Positions 43,716 through 52,209 of a stretch of DNA of 64,000 nucleotides are shown piece after piece. The notes under the pieces were generated by a model. The model was given only the letters and a program-made list of their open reading frames with translations. It searched no databases and was not told the origin of the DNA. Position 1 is the first letter of the stretch; each line of letters starts with the position of its first letter. Origin of the DNA: Flavobacterium xanthum (GTDB lineage: Bacteria; Bacteroidota; Bacteroidia; Flavobacteriales; Flavobacteriaceae); assembly GCF_900142695.1 (NCBI RefSeq), contig NZ_FRBU01000021.1, forward strand, positions 1 through 64,000. Reading direction: 5' to 3'. Position numbers and translations under genes: made by a program.

Positions 43716-44645
43716 ATGATAACAAGTGTTTTTAGAAAATCTACACCATTAAATTTTTCATTGGTCTTAATTTTAATGCTGATTTTCTTTTTCCTGTTTC
43801 AAATTCAAGATTTATCTTGGACCAATTCCTTTTTATTAATGCTAAGTAAGGGTGGATTACTGTGTCTTTTATTGGCTTCTATCTTCATTACAGATTTTGT
43901 AGCTAAAAAGAACGGATTGAGCAAAGACAGTACCTACACGATCTTTTTTTATTTTTTATTGCTGCTTTTTTTTCCAACCGTACTGGATAATTTAAGTCTG
44001 ATTTTGTCTAATTTCTTTATTTTATTAGCCCTACGCCGATTGATTTCGTTACAATCTTTGAAAGCGTCCAAAGAAAAAATATTTGATGCTTCTTTGTGGA
44101 TTTTTCTGGCAACATTATTTCATTTCTGGAGTATAATTTTTATTGTATTGGTTTTTATATCTATAATTTTCCATGTTTCTAGAGACTATAGAAACTGGAT
44201 ACTGCCTTTTATTGCTTTTTTTATTACTTCAATTATTTTCTTAGTATATGCTACAGTGTTCAATGTAAACGTGCTAGAATACATAACTAATAGTGTAACG
44301 ACAAACTTTAGCATTGATTATTTTACTAATAATTATCAAAATGCGGCTTTGTCAATCTATGCTACAATCGCTTTATTTTTTCTAGTCTCTATGTTTGCCA
44401 CATTATCAGGCAGACCACAACTATTGCATACTTCTTTCAAAAAAATCATTGCTTCTTTTTTTATTGGAGTACTTATTTTCTTGATCTCATCTAATAAAAG
44501 CAATGACCTATTAATTTTTACGGTTGCACCTTTAGCAATAATGGCAACTAGTTATATAGAAATACCACAGCTTAAATTAAAGCAAGAGATGGTACTTTCA
44601 GTACTAATTATCTGCAGTTTATTTGCTTTTTTTAGCCAGCTATAA
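43716..44645 (+). CDS. DUF6427-like multi-pass membrane protein
   Basis: Protein of 309 aa made almost entirely of hydrophobic helices (about nine), starting MITSVFRKSTPLNFSLVLIL. It matches what is annotated as DUF6427 in flavobacteria, next to upp. The LRRLISLQSLKASKEKIFDASLWIFLATLFHFWSI segment (about residues 108-142) is the best-conserved part I can point to. Some such proteins resemble polymerase- or glycosyltransferase-like membrane folds, but no catalytic motif is visible. Its 3' end overlaps upp by 6 bp. Confidence 0.65.
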   Translation: MITSVFRKSTPLNFSLVLILMLIFFFLFQIQDLSWTNSFLLMLSKGGLLCLLLASIFITDFVAKKNGLSKDSTYTIFFYFLLLLFFPTVLDNLSLILSNFFILLALRRLISLQSLKASKEKIFDASLWIFLATLFHFWSIIFIVLVFISIIFHVSRDYRNWILPFIAFFITSIIFLVYATVFNVNVLEYITNSVTTNFSIDYFTNNYQNAALSIYATIALFFLVSMFATLSGRPQLLHTSFKKIIASFFIGVLIFLISSNKSNDLLIFTVAPLAIMATSYIEIPQLKLKQEMVLSVLIICSLFAFFSQL

Positions 44646-45293
44646 CTTATTTCCATAGGCAAGATCACCTGCATCACCTAATCCTGGGACGATGTAGCGG
44701 TGTTCATTTAATTTTTCATCTAAGGAAGCCACCCAAAGATGACATTGTTCTGGCAAGTATTCCTCTAGATAAGCAATTCCCTCAGGCGCGGCAATCACAA
44801 CTGCAATGTGAATTTCTTTTGGTGTCCCATTTTCCATTAATTTATTGTAAACAGCAACTATGGATTGACCTGTGGCAAGCATGGGATCTACTAGTACTAA
44901 ATTTTTCCCATTGATATCAGCGATGGCTTGGTATTGGACTAAAATATCAAAGTAATCGTCATTATTGGGATGATGTCTAAAAGCAGATACGAAACCATTC
45001 TCGGCATTATCGAAATAGTTCAGAAAACCCAGATGCAAAGGTAAGCCAGCCCGTAAAATGGAGCATAAAACCAACTGATCTTTGATCTCAGTCGTATTTT
45101 TTATGCCTAACGGCGTTTGGATTTCAATGGGTGCGTAATGCAGTTCTTTACTTAATTCATACGCCATTATTTCGCCAATACGCTCAATATTTCTTCGGAA
45201 ACGCATGCTGTCATTGTGAACATTCACATTCCGTATTTGCCCCAAAAAATGATTAAGGACACTGTTTCCTTCTGATAAATAATGAATTTGCAT
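44640..45293 (-). CDS. upp: uracil phosphoribosyltransferase
   Basis: Protein of 217 aa that makes UMP from uracil and PRPP in pyrimidine salvage. The PRPP-binding loop is NLVLVDPMLATGQSIVAVYN (about residues 131-150) and the uracil-binding C-terminus ends IVPGLGDAGDLAYGNKL, the hallmark of UPRTases. N-terminal IRNVNVHNDSMRFRRNIERIGEIMAYEL is also typical. Divergently arranged with the DUF4254 gene. Confidence 0.95.
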   Translation of the reverse strand: MQIHYLSEGNSVLNHFLGQIRNVNVHNDSMRFRRNIERIGEIMAYELSKELHYAPIEIQTPLGIKNTTEIKDQLVLCSILRAGLPLHLGFLNYFDNAENGFVSAFRHHPNNDDYFDILVQYQAIADINGKNLVLVDPMLATGQSIVAVYNKLMENGTPKEIHIAVVIAAPEGIAYLEEYLPEQCHLWVASLDEKLNEHRYIVPGLGDAGDLAYGNKL

Positions 45294-45352
45294 GGTTGTA
45301 TATTTGTAATTAAACTTCTAGTTATTTTTTTATGGTATAAAAGTATAAAAAG

Positions 45353-45360
45353 TATCTTTG
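45353..45360 (+). promoter_or_regulatory. -7 element for the DUF4254 gene
   Basis: TATCTTTG, a perfect TAnnTTTG match, 19 nt before the ATG. Confidence 0.5.
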
Positions 45361-45379
45361 TCTTTTAATATATAAAGAT

Positions 45380-45985
45380 ATGTTTTCAAAACTAGCGTAC
45401 TCCGTATTCGAACAAAGTATCAAGGATTATCATCAATTTGATAATGTCGATCAGCCTATAAACAATCCTTTCCCGAAGGATAAATTCGAACATTTGTTAT
45501 ACCACAAAAACTGGATTGACACCGTTCAATGGCATTTTGAAGATATTATTCGGGATCCAAATATCGATCCAGTTGCAGCGTTGACTTTGAAAAGAAGAAT
45601 CGATGCTTCTAATCAAGAACGTACGGACATGGTGGAATATATTGACAGTTATTTTCTTCAAAAATACAGTCATGTTGTAGTAAAAGAGGAGGCAAAAATC
45701 AACTCAGAAAGTCCAGCTTGGGCTTTTGACCGATTGTCAATTTTAGCTTTAAAAATTTATCACATGAATGAAGAAGCGACTCGTTCTGAAGCTTCCCAAG
45801 ACCACAGAGATAAATGTCAGGCCAAATTGAATATTTTATTGGAACAAAGATCCGATTTGTCAGCCGCTATAGATGATTTGTTAACAGACATCGAAAACGG
45901 TGATAAATTCATGAAAGTGTACAAACAAATGAAAATGTACAATGACGATGAATTGAATCCTGTTTTGTATCAGAACAAGAAGTAA
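45380..45985 (+). CDS. DUF4254 protein
   Basis: Protein of 201 aa, helical and soluble. It contains NPFPKDKFEHLLYHKNWIDTVQWHFEDIIRDPNIDP (about residues 26-61), a WAFDRLSILALKIYHM helix (about 115-130) and a long C-terminal helix pair. These are DUF4254 features. The gene sits directly before a family 9 glycosyltransferase in many Bacteroidetes, suggesting a role in lipopolysaccharide core assembly, but the biochemical activity is unknown. A strong hairpin separates it from the transferase. Confidence 0.85.
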   Translation: MFSKLAYSVFEQSIKDYHQFDNVDQPINNPFPKDKFEHLLYHKNWIDTVQWHFEDIIRDPNIDPVAALTLKRRIDASNQERTDMVEYIDSYFLQKYSHVVVKEEAKINSESPAWAFDRLSILALKIYHMNEEATRSEASQDHRDKCQAKLNILLEQRSDLSAAIDDLLTDIENGDKFMKVYKQMKMYNDDELNPVLYQNKK

Positions 45986-45999
45986 AAAAATATTTTTTG

Positions 46000-46053
46000 A
46001 ACCATTAAGGTATTAAGATTCATTAAGTTTTCCTCAATACCTTAATGGTTTTT
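46000..46053 (+). terminator. terminator after the DUF4254 gene
   Basis: Perfect 15-bp inverted repeat (AACCATTAAGGTATT at 46000-46014, complement at 46036-46050) with a 21-nt loop and T residues after. Confidence 0.75.
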
Positions 46054-46066
46054 AAACATTAATTAA

Positions 46067-47092
46067 TTGTCAACTACTATCAAACATATAGCCGTCATGA
46101 GACTTTCCGCAATGGGAGATGTCGCCATGACGGTTCCTGTTTTACGCGCTTTTGTAAATCAGTACCCAGAAGTAAAAATCACCGTTATTTCTAGACCTTT
46201 TTTTAAACCCTTTTTTGAAGGAATTCCTAATCTTTCTTTTTTTGCTTTCGATGAAAAAGAACGACACAAAGGATTTTTAGGATTGTTGCGTTTGTTCCAA
46301 GATTTGAAAGGTTTAGAAATTGATGCTTTCGCCGACTTACATAACGTTTTACGTTCTAAAATAATCCAAAACCTTTTTGCGTTAAGCGGAAAAAAAACAG
46401 CTTCGGTGGATAAAGGAAGAGAAGAGAAGAAAGCTTTGACGCAAGCCGAGAATAAAGTGTTCCAGCAACTGCCTACGATGTTCGAAAGACATGTGAAAGT
46501 GTTTGAACAACTCGGTTTTAATGTTAATTTATCGCATGTAGTTTTTCCTGAAAAGGTAGTTTTAAGTCTGGAGATTTCAACAATAATTGGAACCAATCAT
46601 CAGAAACTAATTGGAATTGCACCTTTTGCACAATACGATTCTAAAGTGTATCCGTTGGATTTGATGCAGGAAGTGATTGATCAATTGGCTTTGGATTCAA
46701 CCCAAACTATTCTGCTTTTTGGCGGTGGAAAAAAGGAAATAGAACTCTTAAATTCGCTTGCTGCGAATAAAGACAATGTGATTGTTGTTGCAGGAAAAAT
46801 TAAGTTTCAGCAGGAATTACAACTCATTAGCAATCTTGATGTCATGCTTTCCATGGATTCCGGGAATGCGCATATTGCGGCCATGCTTGGTGTAAAAGTC
46901 ATTACGCTTTGGGGCGCTACGCATCCGTATTCGGGATTTTCACCTTTTAATCAACCAATGGAAAATGCTTTGGTATCGGATAGAAATGGGTTTCCTAAAC
47001 TACCAACTTCGGTGTATGGGAACAAGAAAGTAGCTGGTTATGAAGATGCCATGCGAACGATTACCGTTGATACAATTCTTAAGGCACTCTAG
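46067..47092 (+). CDS. glycosyltransferase family 9 (heptosyltransferase type)
   Basis: GT-B enzyme of 341 aa of the LPS heptosyltransferase class: IKHIAVMRLSAMGDVAMTVPVLRAF (residues 5-29), FADLHNVLRSKI (about 89), the nucleotide-sugar strand IGIAPFAQYDSKVYPLDLM (about 182), and SMDSGNAHIAAMLGVKVITLWGATHPYSGFSP (about 264-295), the typical Wxxs donor-binding region. The frame has TTG at 46067; the first ATG (residue 11) would cut off the first beta strand, so TTG is the likely start. It probably transfers a sugar to the LPS core. Confidence 0.88.
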   Translation: MSTTIKHIAVMRLSAMGDVAMTVPVLRAFVNQYPEVKITVISRPFFKPFFEGIPNLSFFAFDEKERHKGFLGLLRLFQDLKGLEIDAFADLHNVLRSKIIQNLFALSGKKTASVDKGREEKKALTQAENKVFQQLPTMFERHVKVFEQLGFNVNLSHVVFPEKVVLSLEISTIIGTNHQKLIGIAPFAQYDSKVYPLDLMQEVIDQLALDSTQTILLFGGGKKEIELLNSLAANKDNVIVVAGKIKFQQELQLISNLDVMLSMDSGNAHIAAMLGVKVITLWGATHPYSGFSPFNQPMENALVSDRNGFPKLPTSVYGNKKVAGYEDAMRTITVDTILKAL

Positions 47093-47210
47093 CTACAGTT
47101 TACATATCCTTGACTGTATTTTCCTTTTGTATGTTTGATGTAATTTTCACGCAATGCTAATTTTAACACTTTTATAACAAATAGGCATAAACACATAGTG
47201 GGAAAAATAC

Positions 47211-47218
47211 TATTTTTG
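47211..47218 (+). promoter_or_regulatory. -7 element for the outer-membrane receptor gene
   Basis: TATTTTTG, TAnnTTTG match, about 105 nt before the ATG at 47324, suggesting a longer leader than for most genes here. Confidence 0.35.
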
Positions 47219-47323
47219 ATTTTGATACGTTCAGCGTAAACCGTAAAGTAAAGACTAAATAAAAATGCTTATTTGCTAGTTCAACTTTTTGGAAATACTT
47301 TGAAATATGCCATTAACAAAAAT

Positions 47324-50119
47324 ATGAAACTATTTATGTCAAAAATTACGGTAACAATTGCAATTTTGTTGATTTTCTCCTTTTCTGCGTTTTCTCAAAA
47401 AAATAAACTTTCAGGTATTTTGACCGCTGGAAGTGAAAAAACCCCCATTTACAATTCAGTTGTTGCTTTATTAACTCCGGTAGACTCGGTTTTATACCAA
47501 TTTACACGATCAGACAAAGCGGGTAAATTCAACCTTAATAATGTAAAACCGGGTAATTACATTCTAATGTCATCGCACAGTCAATATGCGGATTATTTAG
47601 ATGAAATTACCGTAACTAGCACTGATAAGGATTTAGGAGCCATTGCTTTGATGAGCAAAATGGAATTGTTGCGAGAGGTGATTATAAAAACGGGATCTAT
47701 CAAGATTAAAGGCGATACAACTAGTTACAGGGCTAGTGATTTTAAAGTTGATGCCAATGCCAATGTGGAAGAATTGCTAAAAAAATTGCCGGGAATACAA
47801 GTTGATAAAAATGGAACCATCAAAGCTATGGGCGAAACAGTAGAAAGAGTTCTAGTTGATGGCGAAGAATTTTTTGGTGATGATCCAGGCATGGCTGTAA
47901 AAAACCTACGTGCCGATGCTATAAAAGAAGTACAAGTTTTTGATAAGAAAAGCGATCAAGCGGAGTTTACAGGAATAGATGATGGCGACTCTAAAAAAAC
48001 AATTAATCTGAGATTAAAGGAGGATAAAAAGAAAGGCTATTTTGGTAAAATAGATGGAGCAAACCAACCCTTTACTGGTTCGGATTCTAGATACAATAGC
48101 AATATCATGGTGAGTAGTTTCAAAGGAAAAAGAAAGCTTTCGGCATTTTTGTTAAACGGAAACACGGGTCAAGATGGGTTAAGCTGGCAGGACAGTGACA
48201 AATTTGGTGGAGGAGACGGAAATGTCAGCATGAGTATGGATGATGACGGAAATGTAAATTACGAATGGACCGGTGGCGATAATGATGGCGAACCTTATGT
48301 AGACACTCAAAACGGTTTTATAAAAAACACTAATGCAGGATTGCAATATAACAACAAATGGAATGACAAGCATTCCTTAAATTTATCACCAAAATACAAC
48401 AGTCAAAGTTATCAAAACAATAGCACTAGGAATACGCAAACTCAAGTAGGAGCGACTCAATTGAATGAGAACAGAGCTACTGCTAGTCATGTAGATAGAG
48501 ATAATTTTAAACTTAATGCGGTTTATGATGTAAAAATAGATTCAGTAAATACCCTGAAATTTACGGCTAAAACTAATTTTTATAATACTGAAAGTGACGA
48601 ATTTACTACGGGAAATACCACTGGAAGCGATGGATTGTTAAGAAACAGACAGGAACGATTATTTACGACAAAATCAAACAAGGAATCGGTGTCTGCGAGT
48701 GCTTTGTTTAAGCATAAATTTGTAAAACCACGTAGAACATTATCAGTAAATACGAGTTGGAGTACGTTGAATTCAAATGCTAATAATTTTTTAAAATCGG
48801 CTAACGAGAGTTATGAAGGAGGCGATTTTGCTTTTAGTAACGCGGTAGATCAAAATAAAATTGGAGATAAAAGCAATCAAAATCTGGCTCTAAATGTAGC
48901 CTATACAGAGCCTATTGGAAAGAAATTTGCTTTGCAATTATCCTATCAAATTACGCACAATACGGGCAATAGTAACTTTGTGACTTACGATTTTTCAGAC
49001 CTAACAGGCAAGTATGATGTAGTAGTTGATTCGCTTTCAAACCAATTCAAGCAGAGCATTACAACAAATAAACCCGTTCTAAAATTAAGTTATAATGCCA
49101 AAAAAATCAATTATAGTTTTGGTAGTGGTTTTGGTTTTACCTCATTTGATTTACAAGATCAAACCCTAAATAGGGAATACAAACGCAGTTTTACTAACTT
49201 TTTCCCAAGCGCAAATTTTTCGTATAAGTACAAAAGCAACAGTAATTTGCGTGTAAATTATCAAGGTGCAACAAGACAGCCTACTATTGACCAATTACAG
49301 CCTTTACGAAACAATCAAGACTTTTTTAATCAAGTGCTAGGAAACCCGGATTTAAAACAATCTTTCACAAATAGCATCAACGTTTCTAACAACAGCTACA
49401 GCATTTTGACCGAAACTAATTTTTATCAAAGCCTCTCTTTTAGAACAACCTCTAATTTGATTTCTTTCAATAGAGATATTGACCCTGAAAGTGCAAAAAC
49501 AATTAGTACACCTATAAATACAAATGGTAATTTTTCAGCCAACTTGTATATGGGTTACGGGTTTAAAGTCAAAAAAATGAATATGTATGTTAACCTTAGT
49601 CCATCTATAAATTACAATAAATCGGTCAATAGCATTAATAGACAAATCAACAATTCGAATATATTAAGTTCTAATTTTTCTGTTTATTTGAATAAATCCA
49701 AAGAAAAGAAATACGATATTAATCTAAGCAATACTTTTTCAAATAGCCGTAACAGTACCTCTCAAAACAATGAAGTAAAATCATTTAATACCAATAATTT
49801 AGGTTTAGATGTTGCCGTTTATTTTAGAGAAAAATGGAAATTATCAACAGATTATAATTTGTATTCTCGTCAAAAAACAGTTGATTTTCAAAATAATCTT
49901 ACCAATCAATTGTGGAATGCCAGGTTCCAACGTACTTTTAAGAACGATGAGTTTACCGCTTATGTAATGGTGCGTGACATTTTGAATCAAAACATAGGTA
50001 TTAGTAGATTTGTTTATGACAATACAATAGGAGAAGAGCAAAATGATAGACTCCGACGCTATGCTATGATCGGGTTTACATGGAATTTTAAAAATAAAAG
50101 CGGCATCGAAAAAAAATAA
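47324..50119 (+). CDS. outer-membrane beta-barrel receptor with carboxypeptidase-regulatory N-terminal domain
   Basis: Protein of 931 aa from ATG 47324 (in-frame TTG at 47273 would add 17 residues before the signal peptide). Signal peptide ends at FSFSAFSQ. A CarboxypepD_reg-like domain follows (about residues 27-110), then a plug-like domain with LLKKLPGIQVDKNGTIKAMGETVERVLVDGEEFFGDDPGMAVKNL (about 150-195), and a ~700-residue beta-barrel of the TonB-dependent-receptor-like 'outer membrane beta-barrel family'. No clear TonB box. The following gene encodes a GLPGLI protein, a usual partner. Confidence 0.88.
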   Translation: MKLFMSKITVTIAILLIFSFSAFSQKNKLSGILTAGSEKTPIYNSVVALLTPVDSVLYQFTRSDKAGKFNLNNVKPGNYILMSSHSQYADYLDEITVTSTDKDLGAIALMSKMELLREVIIKTGSIKIKGDTTSYRASDFKVDANANVEELLKKLPGIQVDKNGTIKAMGETVERVLVDGEEFFGDDPGMAVKNLRADAIKEVQVFDKKSDQAEFTGIDDGDSKKTINLRLKEDKKKGYFGKIDGANQPFTGSDSRYNSNIMVSSFKGKRKLSAFLLNGNTGQDGLSWQDSDKFGGGDGNVSMSMDDDGNVNYEWTGGDNDGEPYVDTQNGFIKNTNAGLQYNNKWNDKHSLNLSPKYNSQSYQNNSTRNTQTQVGATQLNENRATASHVDRDNFKLNAVYDVKIDSVNTLKFTAKTNFYNTESDEFTTGNTTGSDGLLRNRQERLFTTKSNKESVSASALFKHKFVKPRRTLSVNTSWSTLNSNANNFLKSANESYEGGDFAFSNAVDQNKIGDKSNQNLALNVAYTEPIGKKFALQLSYQITHNTGNSNFVTYDFSDLTGKYDVVVDSLSNQFKQSITTNKPVLKLSYNAKKINYSFGSGFGFTSFDLQDQTLNREYKRSFTNFFPSANFSYKYKSNSNLRVNYQGATRQPTIDQLQPLRNNQDFFNQVLGNPDLKQSFTNSINVSNNSYSILTETNFYQSLSFRTTSNLISFNRDIDPESAKTISTPINTNGNFSANLYMGYGFKVKKMNMYVNLSPSINYNKSVNSINRQINNSNILSSNFSVYLNKSKEKKYDINLSNTFSNSRNSTSQNNEVKSFNTNNLGLDVAVYFREKWKLSTDYNLYSRQKTVDFQNNLTNQLWNARFQRTFKNDEFTAYVMVRDILNQNIGISRFVYDNTIGEEQNDRLRRYAMIGFTWNFKNKSGIEKK

Positions 50120-50206
50120 AGAAGCCGGATACAAATTGTAATTCAACATCGAAAAATAGTATTATTTTTTAAAATTAATCATCTCAATACTTTAAAATAC
50201 AACGCA

Positions 50207-50968
50207 ATGAAATCAATATATTTTTACCTCACATTATTTGTTTTCACTACTGGATCTTATGCACAACAGTTTGTAGATAAAGCTGTAATTGAATACGAAG
50301 TCAACACCAATCTCAAAAAAACAATGAGCAATGACAGTTGGGATGAAATGATGAAAGATAATTTATCCGACTTAAAAATATCGTATTATACCTATACTTT
50401 TGAAGACAACAAAAGTGTATTTAAATTTGATCGATGGAGTCCAAAAACAAGAATACCAAAACAGGAGAAAGAAGCTGACGAAGAAAACTCTTGGTATTTT
50501 GATTTTACAAACCAAAAAATGAACCTTCAGAAACAAATTGTAGGTACTAATTTTGTGATTGCGGATAGCATTCCGAATATTCAATGGAAAATCACCAATG
50601 AGCGCAGAGAAATAGCAGGCTATAATTGTCGAAAAGCGGTTGGTAAAATATTTGATGATGTATATGTGTTTGCTTTTTATACGGATGACATTACAATTTC
50701 TGGCGGTCCATGTAGTATAAATGGTTTACCGGGAATGATTTTAGGACTTTCAATACCAAGATTGTATACGTCATACATAGCCACCAAAATTGATTTAAAA
50801 ATTAAAGATAGCACTGTGATTAAACCTGCTATAGCTAAAAAAACCTATGATTTAAAAGAACTCAAAACATTAATAGAAGAAAAAACGAAGGATTGGTATA
50901 CGTACGGAGAGGACAAGGAAGAGAATAAAAGACAGAAAAATATGTTCTTGTGGAATGCTTTCTTGTAA
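50207..50968 (+). CDS. GLPGLI family protein
   Basis: Protein of 253 aa with a signal peptide (residues 1-19, GSYAQ) and the family name motif as INGLPGMILGLSI (about residues 177-189), preceded by the conserved REIAGYNCRKAVG (about 141-153) and a YAFYTDDI-type strand. GLPGLI proteins are secreted Bacteroidota proteins usually encoded next to large outer-membrane barrels, as here, 87 bp downstream. Function not established. Confidence 0.9.
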   Translation: MKSIYFYLTLFVFTTGSYAQQFVDKAVIEYEVNTNLKKTMSNDSWDEMMKDNLSDLKISYYTYTFEDNKSVFKFDRWSPKTRIPKQEKEADEENSWYFDFTNQKMNLQKQIVGTNFVIADSIPNIQWKITNERREIAGYNCRKAVGKIFDDVYVFAFYTDDITISGGPCSINGLPGMILGLSIPRLYTSYIATKIDLKIKDSTVIKPAIAKKTYDLKELKTLIEEKTKDWYTYGEDKEENKRQKNMFLWNAFL

Positions 50969-51027
50969 TGTTTTGACTATTATCAAATTACTGATTTTTG
51001 AAAATGATGTTTAAATAAGGAGTGCAA

Positions 51028-51336
51028 TTAAAGCCAAATTTTCTCCTCCCGACAGCGAACCAAAATATATCTTTTTAAATTCGAAATGGTTTCTTGATAA
51101 TTTGGCGCATCATACCCAAAACGGTCATGTTCAGCATGTTCTTTCTCGGTAGCATCGCAGCCTTTTATGACTTCTTTAATCATATCAAGCATCGCTAATT
51201 CTTTGTTGTTTGTTTTTTGAAATTTGAATTCCACGATTTCATCTTGCAATTGCTCACAATATTCCAAAAGTTGCGCTACTTCTGGTTCGTCAAGAAGGGA
51301 AGGGTTATTTTTGAAAAGTTCTCGAATGGATTTCAT
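51028..51336 (-). CDS. hypothetical protein
   Basis: Protein of 102 aa, acidic and helical, beginning MKSIRELFKNNPSLLDEPEVAQLLEYC. No signal peptide, membrane segment or familiar motif. It contains a C-H-rich patch (GCDATEKEHAEHDRFGYDAP, about residues 58-77). It lies 30 bp downstream of parE on the same strand, so it may be co-transcribed with the toxin-antitoxin pair. I do not recognise a family. Confidence 0.6.
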   Translation of the reverse strand: MKSIRELFKNNPSLLDEPEVAQLLEYCEQLQDEIVEFKFQKTNNKELAMLDMIKEVIKGCDATEKEHAEHDRFGYDAPNYQETISNLKRYILVRCREEKIWL

Positions 51337-51366
51337 TTTAAAAACGGTTTAGTGGCTACTTTTGGA

Positions 51367-51660
51367 TTAAAGCTTAGATTTTAAATCCATTCTTTCGTGA
51401 AGAATTCGTATTATTTCTATTTCTTTGACCGAAATAATTCTAAAAAAAATAATGTGATGATTAGTTTTAAATCCTAAAAGATCAGGTTGAATTAGCTCGT
51501 AATTTTTGCCAAAGTTAGGGTAATTAGCTAATTCCTGACAAGATGCTAATAGAAGTTTATAATACTTATTGGCTTGTTTTTCTGACCATTCCTCATAAGT
51601 ATACTCCCAGATTTCAGCTAAATCGGTAACAGCTAAATTGGTCAAATAATATTTAGCCAT
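51367..51660 (-). CDS. parE: ParE/RelE-type toxin
   Basis: Protein of 97 aa with the ParE signature: YYLTNLAVTDLAEIWEYTYEEWSEKQANKYYKLLLASCQELANYPNFGKNYE covers the N-terminal two helices (residues 3-54), and the C-terminal strands read LGFKTNHHIIFFRI...IEIIRILHERMDL. ParE toxins block DNA gyrase. It overlaps the antitoxin gene by 8 bp, antitoxin first. Intact length suggests a functional module. Confidence 0.9.
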   Translation of the reverse strand: MAKYYLTNLAVTDLAEIWEYTYEEWSEKQANKYYKLLLASCQELANYPNFGKNYELIQPDLLGFKTNHHIIFFRIISVKEIEIIRILHERMDLKSKL

Positions 51661-51904
51661 TTGCTTTTTTCATTGCTTGTAACGTTTCTAAGTGTTTTTT
51701 TGGATCGAAGTCTCTTGCAAGCCCACTATCAATACCTTCCTGAATGGCATTTTTTAATAGTAAAACTTTATCTTCTTCCTCTTCTAGCATGCGAAGTCCG
51801 GCCCGGATAACCTCACTTGCATTTTGAAACCGACCTTTTGAAATACTTTTTTCTACAAAAGTTTCAAAATGGTTTCCTAAAGAGATTGATGTGTTCTTTC
51901 CCAT
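51653..51904 (-). CDS. parD: ParD-type antitoxin
   Basis: Protein of 83 aa with an N-terminal ribbon-helix-helix (MGKNTSISLGNHFETFVEKSISKGRFQNASEVIRAGLRMLEEEE, residues 1-44; ASEVIRAGLR is the family hallmark) and a C-terminal toxin-wrapping helix. It starts downstream of a TACCAA-ATA-TTGGTA palindrome and overlaps parE by 8 bp. It would neutralise ParE and repress the operon. Confidence 0.92.
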   Translation of the reverse strand: MGKNTSISLGNHFETFVEKSISKGRFQNASEVIRAGLRMLEEEEDKVLLLKNAIQEGIDSGLARDFDPKKHLETLQAMKKANG

Positions 51905-51925
51905 GATTTTAATTTTTTACTAAAG

Positions 51926-51940
51926 TACCAAATATTGGTA
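51926..51940 (-). promoter_or_regulatory. putative ParD operator
   Basis: TACCAA and TTGGTA form perfect 6-bp arms around ATA, 22 bp upstream of the parD start; a likely binding site for the ribbon-helix-helix dimer. The remaining ~270 bases to 52209 show only the terminator below. Confidence 0.5.
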
Positions 51941-52163
51941 ACAATTGAAATGTTTTTTCGGAAAATTTAACGTTCTGTCCTCCTCGCTAGGGTTTTGAGA
52001 TTATGTTAAGATTGTTGTTATGGATTGTCACATTAAATTAAGTAGGATATGTAAAACTGCAAAGTCACTTTTATTAGTGTTTTATCCTTTGGTAACTAGA
52101 TGATTTTCTACAGTTTCATCATTTCACCAAAATACTAAGAATCCCAACCTCCCTAAAACAAAA

Positions 52164-52187
52164 GAACTTCCCTTTTCAGAGAAGTTT
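52164..52187 (-). terminator. probable terminator of the PaaE-like gene
   Basis: AACTTC / GAAGTT stem with a 10-nt loop; on the minus strand it is followed by TCTTTTGTTTT. It lies 23 bp past the stop codon. Confidence 0.45.
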
Positions 52188-52209
52188 CATGTATAAAGCA
52201 ATTTATCTT

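Noticed and set aside
46159-46596. 145-codon open frame opposite the family 9 glycosyltransferase
   Set aside because: Shadow of the coding strand; the transferase motifs are clear on the plus strand and the antisense translation has no protein-like features.
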